Assembly: GCA_016715825.1 (NCBI GenBank) | Contig: JADJXO010000002.1 | Coordinates: 186,001 to 250,000, forward strand | Length of the DNA: 64,000 bases | Direction: 5' to 3' | Source: Nitrospira sp. | GTDB taxonomy: Bacteria > Nitrospirota > Nitrospiria > Nitrospirales > Nitrospiraceae | Shown: positions 43,281 to 56,858 of the stretch, piece after piece | How the letters are laid out: the number at the start of each line of letters is the position of its first letter | How positions within the stretch are numbered: position 1 is the stretch's first letter | Notes under the pieces: model-generated | Told to the model about the DNA's origin: nothing | Seen by the model: the letters and a program-made list of their open reading frames with translations, nothing else | Database searches by the model: none | Made by a program: the position numbers and the translations under genes

Positions 43281-44543
43281 ATGATCAAGGGCATTAAAGG
43301 CGTCAAGGATCTGTTACCGGAAGAGACACCCCGTTGGCGTGCCATCGAGGAGACTGCCAGGAGGTGGGCAGACCGGTACGGATTTCATGAAATTCGTATT
43401 CCGATCTTTGAAGTAACGACCTTATTTGCACGCAGTATCGGGGCATCGACCGATATTGTCGAGAAGGAAATGTACACGTTCCAAGATCGAGACGGTACCT
43501 CGCTGACTCTTCGGCCTGAGGGAACTGCCGGGACAGTCCGAGCCTATATCGAGCATAATCGCGGGGCAGTACCCGTTCCCCAGAAGTACTTTTATTTCGG
43601 GCCGATGTTCCGGCACGAGCGACCCCAGGCCGGGCGTCTTAGACAATTTCATCAATTTGGTGTCGAGTCCTTTGGGATGGCTGACCCGCGAGCTGATATT
43701 GAAACCATTGCCCTACTGTGGCGGTTACTGAGTGATGTTGGTCTCCAGGGCCTCACTTTGGAGATTAATAACTTGGGGTATCCTGCCGATCGTGATTCCT
43801 ATCGACCTCAACTCGTGACCTATCTGCGACAACATGAATCCCGCCTGTGTTCTAATTGCCAGCGCAGGATTGAGATGAATCCCCTTCGCGTTCTTGATTG
43901 TAAAGTCACAGAGTGTCGTGCCCTTACAGAACAGGCTCCTCGGCTCGCCGATTCACTCTCTGAAGCTCCACAAGTCTACTTTAGTGCTGTCTTGCGCGGA
44001 CTTGATCTTATCCATATTCCATATTCTTTGAATTATCGACTCGTCCGTGGACTGGATTATTACAACCTGACGACCTTCGAAGTGACTGCGACGAATCTTG
44101 GCGCACAGAATGCCGTCGGGGCAGGTGGACGTTATGATGGTCTCGTTGAGACGCTCTCAGGACCTCCCACACCAGCTGTCGGATTCGCCGTCGGTTTGGA
44201 ACGTATTGCGATGTTGCTCGAGGATTCAGCTACCAGGGCATCAGCTGTTAAAGTGGTTGTCTATGTCGCTGCCTTTGGTGAGCAAGGCTCACTTGCCGGC
44301 CTCTCAGCACTTGAGGAGCTTCGCATCTGTGGGATATCAGCTCTGTCAGATTTCCGATCTTCCTCCTTAAAGGCCCACTTACGGCAGGCAGATCGGCTTG
44401 GCTGTCGTTTCAGTCTCATCATCGGGGATGATGAAGTCGTAAAAGGCGCAGCAATTCTTCGAGATATGGTGACAAAGAGCCAGAACGAACTCCCTCTATC
44501 AACACTCCCTTCCGCGATTCAACCACTCATCACGATCTCCTAA
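43281..44543 (+). CDS. hisS: Histidyl-tRNA synthetase
   Basis: This class II synthetase charges tRNA-His. The first ATG of the conserved part is 43281 (IKGIKGVKDLLPEETPRW); the upstream extension of 28 codons has no similarity to the family. Motif 2 is FRHERPQAGRLRQFHQFGVE, the histidine-binding motif is LVRGLDYYNLTTFEV, and motif 3 is AVGFAVGLERIAM. The anticodon-binding domain fills the last 90 residues. Length of 420 residues is normal. Confidence 0.96.
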   Translation: MIKGIKGVKDLLPEETPRWRAIEETARRWADRYGFHEIRIPIFEVTTLFARSIGASTDIVEKEMYTFQDRDGTSLTLRPEGTAGTVRAYIEHNRGAVPVPQKYFYFGPMFRHERPQAGRLRQFHQFGVESFGMADPRADIETIALLWRLLSDVGLQGLTLEINNLGYPADRDSYRPQLVTYLRQHESRLCSNCQRRIEMNPLRVLDCKVTECRALTEQAPRLADSLSEAPQVYFSAVLRGLDLIHIPYSLNYRLVRGLDYYNLTTFEVTATNLGAQNAVGAGGRYDGLVETLSGPPTPAVGFAVGLERIAMLLEDSATRASAVKVVVYVAAFGEQGSLAGLSALEELRICGISALSDFRSSSLKAHLRQADRLGCRFSLIIGDDEVVKGAAILRDMVTKSQNELPLSTLPSAIQPLITIS

Positions 44544-44637
44544 CGAGCCATTTTTCACGTTGACTTTCCCTTCTAAACCCCGTACTCTCTTAATATCATT
44601 TTACTCCTAACATACTGAAATAATAATAGAAATTCCT

Positions 44638-44967
44638 GTGAATTCACAGCAAACTCACAAAGTAGGGTTCCTCCTAGCTCGACCTCCCTCACATGTCAGT
44701 GCTTCAACTGTCCATGGGTTAGCACAGGCTGCACTCAACGCCGGGCATGAAGTGTATCTGTACCTCATTGATGAAGGCGTTAAGAATATGCCTAATGACG
44801 AGTATCGAAGACTTGCCCAAACAGGCGCAAACATTTTTATCTGTGCGTATGGTTGCCAGCAACATGGTGTTCCGACTACTGACGTGGATCCCACTATGTC
44901 CCTATGTGGATTAGTAGTGCTTTCAGGACTTATTGAGAACTGTAAGCCGTTCTTGTCCTTTGCGTGA
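44638..44967 (+). CDS. DsrE-family protein
   Basis: This 109-residue protein has the DsrE/TusD fold: HKVGFLLARPP at strand 1, a helix TVHGLAQAALNAGHEVYLYL and IDEGVKN, then Cys69 and Cys73 in ICAYGCQQHGV. In DsrE/TusD a cysteine at about this place carries a persulfide in sulfur relay (dissimilatory sulfur oxidation or tRNA 2-thiouridine synthesis). The start is GTG at 44638. It is the first of three adjacent genes matching the E-F-H order of dsrEFH/tusDCB, in AT-rich DNA just before oriC. Confidence 0.75.
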   Translation: MNSQQTHKVGFLLARPPSHVSASTVHGLAQAALNAGHEVYLYLIDEGVKNMPNDEYRRLAQTGANIFICAYGCQQHGVPTTDVDPTMSLCGLVVLSGLIENCKPFLSFA

Positions 44968-44985
44968 TAGATCGATGAATCTCCC

Positions 44986-45327
44986 GTGGCCAAGACTATC
45001 GCCCTTGTCATTCAAGAAGATCCTCGTAACACACACAGGCCGGTTGAAGCACTGAGGATAGCCCTTGGCCTTGTTGCGGGATTACACCACACTACTGTGG
45101 TTCTCCTCGGAGAATCTTTTCGCCTTCTTACTGAAGACACAGATGATATTATTGATGTTGATATTCTTGAGAAATATCTCCCATCGATCATCCAGCTACA
45201 GATTCCATTTATTCTCCAGGCCAGGGCGAATCACACCCAGCTACAGAGTAATTTTCAAGTTCAATATTATACAGATGAGCATATTGCGGACGTTATTCGA
45301 TCCAGCGATTGTGCACTTATTTTCTAA
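44986..45327 (+). CDS. DsrF/TusC-like protein
   Basis: A 113-residue protein of the DsrE/F fold: KTIALVIQEDPRNTHRPVEA, a helix with LRIALGLVAGLHHTTVVLL, then DILEKYLPSIIQLQIPFI. It has a single Cys near the end (SDCALIF). By position and fold it corresponds to DsrF/TusC, the structural middle subunit of the hexameric relay complex. GTG start at 44986; 18 bases after the first gene. Confidence 0.7.
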   Translation: MAKTIALVIQEDPRNTHRPVEALRIALGLVAGLHHTTVVLLGESFRLLTEDTDDIIDVDILEKYLPSIIQLQIPFILQARANHTQLQSNFQVQYYTDEHIADVIRSSDCALIF

Positions 45328-45342
45328 AAGCAATATTGTGGT

Positions 45343-45564
45343 ATGAGCCTAATTATCTATGTCGTTCACCCTATTGAACGATCAATTACCTATGAGATGT
45401 GCCTTAAAGAGGGTTCTGGTCTTGTGATTTCATTAGATAAGAATCTTCCTCCGGGAAAGGTTGAAAGGACTATAGAATCATCACTTTGTCACCGAGGTGA
45501 CAACTTATCTTATGGGAAGGTATTGGAGTTGCTCCTCAAGGCTGACAAGGTTATTACTCTGTAA
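45343..45564 (+). CDS. DsrH/TusB-like protein
   Basis: This short 73-residue protein has the look of DsrH/TusB: MSLIIYVVHPIERSITYEMC at the start and LSYGKVLELLLKADKVITL at the end. DsrH/TusB normally has about 95 residues, so this one is short in the middle. Two Cys (residue 20 and in SLCHRG) could be functional. It starts 15 bases after the DsrF-like gene and its end borders oriC. Confidence 0.6.
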   Translation: MSLIIYVVHPIERSITYEMCLKEGSGLVISLDKNLPPGKVERTIESSLCHRGDNLSYGKVLELLLKADKVITL

Positions 45565-45886
45565 CTCCGATTTTTCTAAAGAAAGAAGATTCGTAGTAGT
45601 CGAATTAGGAGTAGGAAAGTGAAGAGTGTGGATAAGAGATAAGTTGTTGATTATATAAGATTTAATAACTTGTAATGTGATGGATAAGTTTGGGGATATG
45701 TTGGTTTTAATAAGGTGAAACGTGGGGGAAATCTGTGGGTGATTTTTTAGGTGTCGGTGTATGTAAGAATCGAGTTTGAATATCTGACAGGTTATGCACT
45801 GGAATGTGGGTGGATGAGGTTGATGGTTAAAAAATATTATTATCCACAGGTGTGAATAATCCTGTGAATAGGATTTTAAACAACTT
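45565..45886. other. oriC: Probable chromosomal replication origin (oriC)
   Basis: This 322-base AT-rich stretch lies directly upstream of dnaA. It has three perfect matches to the DnaA box TTATNCACA: 45627-45635 (minus), 45840-45848 (plus) and 45851-45859 (minus), and one-mismatch sites at 45792-45800 and 45863-45871. An A/T-rich stretch at 45644-45675 (GATTATATAAGATTTAATAA) could be the unwinding element. The dnaA-dnaN-gyrB-gyrA gene order supports it. The boxes beside the dnaA start may also let DnaA regulate its own gene. Confidence 0.85.
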
Positions 45887-47230
45887 ATGAGTGTAGACAC
45901 ACTTTGGGAAGAGGCTTTGCAATACATTCAAGGGAGGGTACCGAAGCAAGTATACGACACCTGGTTTATACCGGTGCACCTTGACCGGATTGAGAACTCC
46001 ACGGCTCATATCGGTGTGCCGAATAAATTCTTCGGAGAATGGTTGGATACGCACTATGCATCTCTGCTTGCGGAAGCAGTGTCAACTGCCCGCGGCGGCG
46101 GAGAAACGACGGTGACGTTTACTGTCCGTGAGAAGGCCTCGCTGCAGAAGAATGAGATCGTGTCTCCATCTGTCCCCCAGCGACCGCTAAATCACAATAA
46201 GAGTCGTCGAGGAATTCAGCTCAATCCAAAATATATCTTCAAGAACTTCGTTGTTGGTGCGGGGAATCAATTTGCCCATGCTGCATGTATGGCAGTGGCC
46301 GAACAACCGGGACAGACGTATAACCCACTTTTCATCTATGGTGGAGTCGGCCTTGGGAAAACCCACCTCCTAAATGCGATTGGAAATCATGTGGCCGAAA
46401 AGAGCGACCTCCGCATCGCATATTTAACGACTGAACAGTTTACAAATGAAGTCATCAATTCGATCCGGTACGATAAGATGATCGACCTTCGGAAGCGCTA
46501 TCGCCATATCGATATGCTCATGATCGACGACATTCAATTCCTGATGGGAAAAGAACGCACACAAGAAGAATTCTTCCACACCTTTAATGCCTTATATGAA
46601 GGACATAAGCAGATTGTTCTCTCGAGTGATCGGTTCCCAAAGGATATGCCGGATATTGAAGAACGGCTCCGCTCTCGGTTCGAGTGGGGGCTTATCGCGG
46701 ATTTACAACCTCCCGACGTCGAGACGCGTATTGCAATCTTACGTAAGAAGTCCGAGGACGAGGGCGTCAAATTACCAGAAGACGTCATTCAATTCCTTTC
46801 TATCACGATGAAAAGCAACGTCCGAGAGCTCGAAGGGAGCCTTGTTCGTTTAGGGGCCTATGCCTCGCTGACAGGACAGGTGATCACGCTTGAGCTCGCG
46901 AAGAATCTCCTTCGAGACGTTATCGGCGATAAGAAAAAGATCGTCGCTATGGACGACATTCAAGAAGTAGTGTGCAGTCAATTTCATGTCAAGTTGACGG
47001 AAATCAAATCGCGCCGACGGAGCAAAACACTCGTGCATCCTCGACAGATCGCCATGTATCTCTGCCGGGAGTTAACGGATGCCTCGTACCCCGAGATCGG
47101 ACGACAATTCGGAGGGAAAGACCACACCACTATCATTCATGCCTGCCGTCAGATCGCGAAAGCCAAGGAAACGGACAGCACGTTGCAGACAACCCTTGAC
47201 ACATTGAAAGAACAGATTCTGAGAAGCTAA
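45887..47230 (+). CDS. dnaA: Chromosomal replication initiator DnaA
   Basis: DnaA binds DnaA boxes at oriC, melts the origin and loads the helicase. The 447-residue protein has domain I (LWEEALQYIQGRVPKQVYDTW), a short linker, the AAA+ domain III with Walker A GGVGLGKTHLL, Walker B MLMIDDIQFLMGKE and sensor 2, and the DNA-binding domain IV ending with the signature GGKDHTTIIHACRQI. It starts 28 bases after a DnaA box. Confidence 0.98.
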   Translation: MSVDTLWEEALQYIQGRVPKQVYDTWFIPVHLDRIENSTAHIGVPNKFFGEWLDTHYASLLAEAVSTARGGGETTVTFTVREKASLQKNEIVSPSVPQRPLNHNKSRRGIQLNPKYIFKNFVVGAGNQFAHAACMAVAEQPGQTYNPLFIYGGVGLGKTHLLNAIGNHVAEKSDLRIAYLTTEQFTNEVINSIRYDKMIDLRKRYRHIDMLMIDDIQFLMGKERTQEEFFHTFNALYEGHKQIVLSSDRFPKDMPDIEERLRSRFEWGLIADLQPPDVETRIAILRKKSEDEGVKLPEDVIQFLSITMKSNVRELEGSLVRLGAYASLTGQVITLELAKNLLRDVIGDKKKIVAMDDIQEVVCSQFHVKLTEIKSRRRSKTLVHPRQIAMYLCRELTDASYPEIGRQFGGKDHTTIIHACRQIAKAKETDSTLQTTLDTLKEQILRS

Positions 47231-47253
47231 CGACTTGCCTGGGAGAGAACGCT

Positions 47254-48381
47254 ATGAAAGTACGCATCGGGCGAGATGAACTGTTGACAGGGCTCCAGCG
47301 CGTACAGGGTGTCGTGGAGAAGCGGAACACGATGCCGATTCTGTCGAATATCTTGTTAGAGGCAAAACCGGACGGCGTCGAGATCGTTGCCACCGATCTT
47401 GAGATCGGTGTAAGAGGCCTCTATAAAGCGTCGGTCTTAACGACCGGAGGCGTGACGATCTCAGCGCGAAAGCTGTTCGAGATCGTGAAGGAATTACCTC
47501 CCGGGGATATTGAGTTGGTCGCCGCCGACAACAACTGGACGACGATCCAAGCCGGGAAAAGCCAATTCAAAGTTGTGGGTCTTCCCAGTAACGAATACCC
47601 GGCGCTGCCGACTATTGATCGGGAAGGGTTGACGCCTCTCTCTGGAGACGGACTCCTTGAGCTGATTCGGAAAACACTGTTTGCGGCAGGTGACAACGAT
47701 GCCCGATATATCCTGAACGGTCTCCTGGTCACATTGCTGGCCACTGAAAAGAAAACGTCTCTGCGATTGGTCGGTACGGACGGTCATCGCCTCGCCGTGG
47801 CAGAACAGGAAGTCGGAGCGGCCGGTGCCAAAGGAATGCCGCTGGAGATGAAAGCCATCATTCCCAAGAAAGCAGCCCATGAGATCCGGCATTTGTTGGA
47901 AGAGGGGGGAGATGGCGAGCCGCTGATTGGTTTCACGAAGAATCTGATGATTTTCAGGAAAAGCGGTCTCCTCCTGACGTCCAGGCTCATGGAAGGCAAC
48001 TATCCGAACTATCAACAGGTCGTTCCTAAGGAAATTGGCAGGCCCATTCATGTGAATAGGGCCGAACTGGAGAGTGCGCTTCGTCGGGTGTCGGTCTTGT
48101 CAAAAGACAAATCCAGTGCTGTCAAAGTGTCGTTTACCTCCGGAAGGATGACGCTCTATTCAAGCAGCCCGGACTATGGGGAAGCGACGGAAGAGCTACC
48201 GGCACAATACGAAGGTGAGACATTGAACACCGGCTTCAATGCCCGGTACCTCTTGGATGTGTTCAATGTGATGGATGGAGACACGCTCTCACTTCAGATG
48301 GAGACGCCCTTGAGTCCCTGTCTGATTCAGGAGCCGGAAAGTCCTGGGTTCAAGTGTGTCGTGATGCCCATTAAGATTTAG
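47254..48381 (+). CDS. dnaN: DNA polymerase III beta subunit (sliding clamp)
   Basis: The beta clamp encircles DNA and tethers the polymerase. The 375-residue protein shows the three repeated domains, with LQRVQGVVEKRNTMPILSNI at the start, LVGTDGHRLAV in domain II and the C-terminus CVVMPIKI (usual family ending MPMR/L). GGGAGAG precedes the ATG. It lies 24 bases after dnaA and 31 bases before gyrB. Confidence 0.97.
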   Translation: MKVRIGRDELLTGLQRVQGVVEKRNTMPILSNILLEAKPDGVEIVATDLEIGVRGLYKASVLTTGGVTISARKLFEIVKELPPGDIELVAADNNWTTIQAGKSQFKVVGLPSNEYPALPTIDREGLTPLSGDGLLELIRKTLFAAGDNDARYILNGLLVTLLATEKKTSLRLVGTDGHRLAVAEQEVGAAGAKGMPLEMKAIIPKKAAHEIRHLLEEGGDGEPLIGFTKNLMIFRKSGLLLTSRLMEGNYPNYQQVVPKEIGRPIHVNRAELESALRRVSVLSKDKSSAVKVSFTSGRMTLYSSSPDYGEATEELPAQYEGETLNTGFNARYLLDVFNVMDGDTLSLQMETPLSPCLIQEPESPGFKCVVMPIKI

Positions 48382-48406
48382 CCTCAGCCGCTTACCACAT
48401 AGTTAG

Positions 48407-50875
<2,469 letters not shown>

Positions 50876-50963
50876 CGTCGTTTGTGAAGGGTGAAGCGCA
50901 GGCCGAACGAGTGTTCGGATCCTTACGTTTCATGTTTCACGAGATACGCTTCACGAGGACAGA

Positions 50964-53441
<2,478 letters not shown>

Positions 53442-53486
53442 CCAAGACTGGACGGTTGTTCCTGTATCCAACGGATAGTTTCTTCC

Positions 53487-54074
53487 ATGCCTCCCGCCGA
53501 TCCCACGACCAAAAAGCCGCTGGATATTGTCGTTAAATTTGCGCTCGCTGTGTTTGTGGGATCTTTCGCACTGATTTGGGGAGGCATGTATCTTAGCCGT
53601 CCCGATCGTTCGATTCCACCCTACACGGTCGGGTCGCAGGCCGGTCATTTCGTGGCGACCTATGTCCCTCGGGATACCCAAGATGAACAGGTCGAACGAT
53701 TAGTAAAGCGGTTTCGAAAAGTCGGCCATGAAACGCGCGATTTCGGTCCTATGAAAATCTATCCCACAACCGAGGGTCATTCCGGCGGTCGGTACCGTCA
53801 CATCATGATTTATGTGTTTGACGACCATCTCAAAACCAATCCAGAAGTACTGGCAAGGTACCTGGCAGGCGACGCGGTGGTGAGAAAGGATTACGTCCAA
53901 TCCATGCGCGGGTACTATCGATTGCAAGATCAGAACGAAGAAGGCGGTACTGGCCCCATGCCTCATGATGGAATCATGTCCAGCGACACACGGATTCTGT
54001 TCAAGGGGCTTGTGACGGATCCCTTGCCGGTCGAGGATGAACCTGAGCCAGATAAGTCGATATCACCTCTCTGA
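53487..54074 (+). CDS. Single-pass membrane protein of unknown function
   Basis: A 195-residue protein with one transmembrane helix at about residues 18-38 (FALAVFVGSFALIWGGMYLS) and a periplasmic domain. The domain has two parts that look like alternating strands and helices (VERLVKRFRKVGHETRDFGP; IMIYVFDDHLKTNPEVLARY) but no family I can name. Its last 25 codons overlap the opposite-strand dciA-like gene by 74 bases. It follows gyrA by 45 bases. Confidence 0.7.
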   Translation: MPPADPTTKKPLDIVVKFALAVFVGSFALIWGGMYLSRPDRSIPPYTVGSQAGHFVATYVPRDTQDEQVERLVKRFRKVGHETRDFGPMKIYPTTEGHSGGRYRHIMIYVFDDHLKTNPEVLARYLAGDAVVRKDYVQSMRGYYRLQDQNEEGGTGPMPHDGIMSSDTRILFKGLVTDPLPVEDEPEPDKSISPL

Positions 54075-54513
54075 ATCGCTCGCGCAACGAAGGGTCTTGG
54101 ATCGTCGTGGTATGCGAAACTACTTCAGGCAAAGGTTCAGCGTGATGAGAAGACTGGAGCCTGACGTTGAGAAGATCGACTGCGGCCGTGGTGGTATCGG
54201 GAATCTCTCCAACGCGAAATGCAATATCGGTTATGGACTCTTGTCCGGACTCTGCTTGTAACTTCGTCAAAAGCGCGGGTTTGAGATACGTCAGTTGTTG
54301 CAGCCAGACAGGATTTCTGACGAGGAGATACAGTTTCTTAAAGCGAATCTGAGCCGGCCAGGTATGGCTTGCCATGGGCTCGCCGACAAGATCGCGCCAA
54401 CGATGTTGTAAACGAAGTTCAATCAACCTCGGTTCCAGACCAAGACGTTTGGAAATTCCCGCGAGGATGTTGCCGAAGGAGTCGAGCGGACCAGAGCCCA
54501 TGAAGGGCATCAT
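54001..54513 (-). CDS. DciA/DUF721-type replication protein
   Basis: The first 100 residues match the DUF721/DciA family, the ancestral loader of the replicative helicase Dna[36 protein letters not shown], then [25 protein letters not shown]. The C-terminal 60 residues are unstructured-looking. Its place in the origin region fits a replication role. It converges with, and overlaps by 74 bases, the membrane-protein gene ahead. The ATG at 54513 has no clear ribosome site; Met5 is an alternative. Confidence 0.8.
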   Translation of the reverse strand: MMPFMGSGPLDSFGNILAGISKRLGLEPRLIELRLQHRWRDLVGEPMASHTWPAQIRFKKLYLLVRNPVWLQQLTYLKPALLTKLQAESGQESITDIAFRVGEIPDTTTAAVDLLNVRLQSSHHAEPLPEVVSHTTTIQDPSLRERFREVISTYLAQVHPRPARDPSQAP

Positions 54514-54555
54514 AGGCGGTATCCAAGCACCAGATCAAGACGTCGGTTTTCACTA

Positions 54556-55029
54556 ATGACCAAAGAGACAGACGATCAGTACAAAGTCGTGGCCACAAAT
54601 CGGAAGGCCTATCACGACTACTTTATCGAGGAAAAGTTCGAGGCGGGGATGGTCCTGAAAGGCACCGAGGTGAAATCGTTGCGCGATCGGCGTGTGAACT
54701 TACAAGACAGCTACGCGAGCGTCAAAGAAGGGGAGGTTTTTCTTCACCACTGCCACATCAGTCCGTATAGTCATGGTAATCTCATGAACCATGATCCGAT
54801 CAGGACCCGTAAATTGCTCCTTCACCGCAAAGAGATCAACAAGCTTCTTGGCAAAACCCAGCAGAAAGGTCTCACGCTCGTACCTCTCCGCATCTACTTT
54901 TCAGCTCGAGGCCAGGCCAAGGTCGAACTGGGGCTGGCAAAAGGGAAGAAACAACATGATCGTCGTGCGTCGATCAAGGCTCGAGAGGCGGGACGAGAGG
55001 TTGAACGAGCGATGAAAGAGAGAAAATAG
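54556..55029 (+). CDS. smpB: SsrA-binding protein SmpB
   Basis: SmpB binds tmRNA and delivers it to stalled ribosomes for trans-translation. The 157-residue protein has [38 protein letters not shown], and the basic tail [17 protein letters not shown]. Length is typical. The partner ssrA (tmRNA) gene was not found in the following 400 bases. Confidence 0.97.
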   Translation: MTKETDDQYKVVATNRKAYHDYFIEEKFEAGMVLKGTEVKSLRDRRVNLQDSYASVKEGEVFLHHCHISPYSHGNLMNHDPIRTRKLLLHRKEINKLLGKTQQKGLTLVPLRIYFSARGQAKVELGLAKGKKQHDRRASIKAREAGREVERAMKERK

Positions 55030-55167
55030 AACAACCCCTCTCGATCGCTCTCGGCTTCGAGGCAACGCCCATTTCCCTGTCGTCCTCCGCCTCACATCCA
55101 AGCACCGGCATTCACACTCAGGCACCTCCCCATCAGGTCGTTCCTGACCAATCAGGGAGCCGTTCAG

Positions 55168-55248
55168 CTACCGATTCGCGGTCTGCATCATGGCGAACAG
55201 CACGCTGAATATGGCCAACAATAAGAACCCTTCAATAAAGGAAATCAT
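55168..55248 (-). CDS. Possible 26-residue membrane peptide
   Basis: On the minus strand an ATG at 55248 begins 26 codons (MISFIEGFLL...MMQTANR) and a stop at 55168. The product is one hydrophobic helix with an acidic N-terminus and basic end, like known bacterial small membrane proteins. A strong GGGGGTGA site lies about 10 bases upstream. It follows the sensor kinase gene on the same strand, 170 bases later. It is too short to be certain; conservation would decide. Confidence 0.45.
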   Translation of the reverse strand: MISFIEGFLLLAIFSVLFAMMQTANR

Positions 55249-55318
55249 AATATGTGTTCACCCCCTTTCACTTTCCTACATGTATACGCCCTCAATATGA
55301 AGCCACCATGAGGGAATC

Positions 55319-55334
55319 ATGAAGAGATCTTCAT
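55319..55334. promoter_or_regulatory. Short palindrome, possible operator
   Basis: ATGAAGA and TCTTCAT form seven-base arms around GA, in the gap between the kinase gene and the possible 26-residue peptide. It could be a regulator-binding site upstream of the peptide gene. There is no further support. Confidence 0.25.
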
Positions 55335-55421
55335 GCTGGAGTAGCCAAATAATACGTCGGCAGAGGCACACGACAGTAAGGATTGGGTCGGGAGGAAATC
55401 CCGGGTAGGAACAAGCAACCA

Positions 55422-56858
55422 CTACGTGGAACGTGTAGGTTGACTGAGGGCCGGCAAACGCAAGGTGAAACTAGAGCCTTTATTGACCTCACTGGTGACC
55501 GCGATGCTGCCGCCGTGGGCTTCCATGATTTCCTTTACGATAGGGAGTCCAAGCCCGGTCCCGGCGGTGTCTTTTGCCCGAGCCCAATCGGTCCGGTAGA
55601 AGCGCTCGAACAGGTGGGGAATATGCTCTGGTTCGATACCATGGCCTGTGTCTTCGACGGCTATGGCGACCTCTCGACCCAATGACTGTAGCCGCACCGT
55701 GACGGACCCACCGGCCGGGGTATACTGCAGTGCGTTATCAAGCAGGTTGATCAACGCTTGCTTGAGCCATTGGGTGTCGCCGAGCACTGAGGGAACCGGC
55801 TGGGACTCGAACCGTAGTGAAATCTGATGGTCGTCGGCAAGTAGTGCGAGCTCGTCAACGATCTCTTGAATCAGTGGCTCGAGCACGAGTGGTACAAGAT
55901 GGACCGGAGGCTTACTGCTGGTGAATTTTGCGAGAGTCAACAAGGGTCGGGTCAGCGCAATGAGACGCTCGACTTGCTGGAGGTTGTTCAGGAGCACTTC
56001 ATGATACTCCTCGACAGTCCGCGCTTTCATCAGGGCAACCTCGAGGTTCCCCTGCAGAATCGTCAGCGGCGTCTTCATTTCGTGGGCCGCGATTTCGCAA
56101 AAGTTTCGTTGGACTTCACTGCCACGTTGGAATTGATCCAACACGGCGTTGACAGCCTGGGTGAGTCGCCGAAACTCGTGGTACGGTGAGTCCATCGGCA
56201 GGCGTTTTTCGAGGTCGGTATCTGACATCGTTTCGGCGCCTTTGCACAACGCATCGATCGGAGCCAGGACCTTCTTGGACAACCAGTGACTGCCGATCCA
56301 GGCGAAAAAAAGAGTTGCTCCGGATCCGAGTGCCAGGAGAAGCACCAGACCATTCAACGTTTCCTGGTAGTGAAGCAACGACGTTTCTGCCTGCAAGACA
56401 TACTGCACGCCGCCTTTGCCCACGAAGAAGAGAAACAGGTGACGCGCGGGTATGCCATCCGGTGCCTTGAAGGTCTCAAACAGAATGTTCTTGAGGCGGA
56501 CTTGTTCAAGAATTCTCGGCGGAAGCGACTCCAGTCTCGATGCGTGAGGACTCCTCCAGACGAGCGACCCTCCAGAAGAAAAAACCCGGAGGGCATGAGT
56601 GACGTCTGGCAAGACATGCTGATCCGTGGGGCTTTGAGTCAATTCACTGGTTGGTGCAATGTCTCGGTCGCGGTGTTCAAAGAGCTCAGGCTTCCGCTCC
56701 ACGAATTCCGTCAGCGTCTCGCCCAATACGAGGAGGCGTCCGTCCACAAAACGTTGGAGCAACACCTCACTCGCGGCATAGACGAGAGCAGAGAACAAGA
56801 GCAGCCCGGCCATTAAGACAAAAACGGACCAGCTGATCAGGACGCGCAGCGATTTCAT
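55422..56858 (-). CDS. Sensor histidine kinase
   Basis: This 478-residue kinase has transmembrane segments at about 10-32 and 175-198 with a periplasmic sensor region between, then a HAMP domain. Phosphoacceptor His is in CEIAAHEMKTPLTILQGN; the ATPase domain has QALINLLDNALQYTP, VEDTGHGIEPEHIPHLF and DTAGTGLGLPIVKE. Its ATG overlaps the end of the response regulator gene by four bases, so the two are coupled. The domain layout is like CusS/QseC types. The stimulus is not evident. Confidence 0.93.
   Translation of the reverse strand: MKSLRVLISWSVFVLMAGLLLFSALVYAASEVLLQRFVDGRLLVLGETLTEFVERKPELFEHRDRDIAPTSELTQSPTDQHVLPDVTHALRVFSSGGSLVWRSPHASRLESLPPRILEQVRLKNILFETFKAPDGIPARHLFLFFVGKGGVQYVLQAETSLLHYQETLNGLVLLLALGSGATLFFAWIGSHWLSKKVLAPIDALCKGAETMSDTDLEKRLPMDSPYHEFRRLTQAVNAVLDQFQRGSEVQRNFCEIAAHEMKTPLTILQGNLEVALMKARTVEEYHEVLLNNLQQVERLIALTRPLLTLAKFTSSKPPVHLVPLVLEPLIQEIVDELALLADDHQISLRFESQPVPSVLGDTQWLKQALINLLDNALQYTPAGGSVTVRLQSLGREVAIAVEDTGHGIEPEHIPHLFERFYRTDWARAKDTAGTGLGLPIVKEIMEAHGGSIAVTSEVNKGSSFTLRLPALSQPTRST

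Noticed and set aside
45505..45927. 140-codon minus-strand ORF across oriC.
   Set aside because: Low-complexity His/Ser/Thr/Asn composition from AT-rich DNA and overlap with dnaA; a chance frame.
50876..50963. Inverted repeat TGAAGCG/CGCTTCA between gyrB and gyrA, considered as a terminator.
   Set aside because: Arms are short and far apart, with no T-run; could be a dispersed repeat but cannot be supported from one copy.
55030..55420. Possible tmRNA gene after smpB.
   Set aside because: No tRNA-like ends, TTCGA T-loop plus CCA, or tag reading frame could be found.
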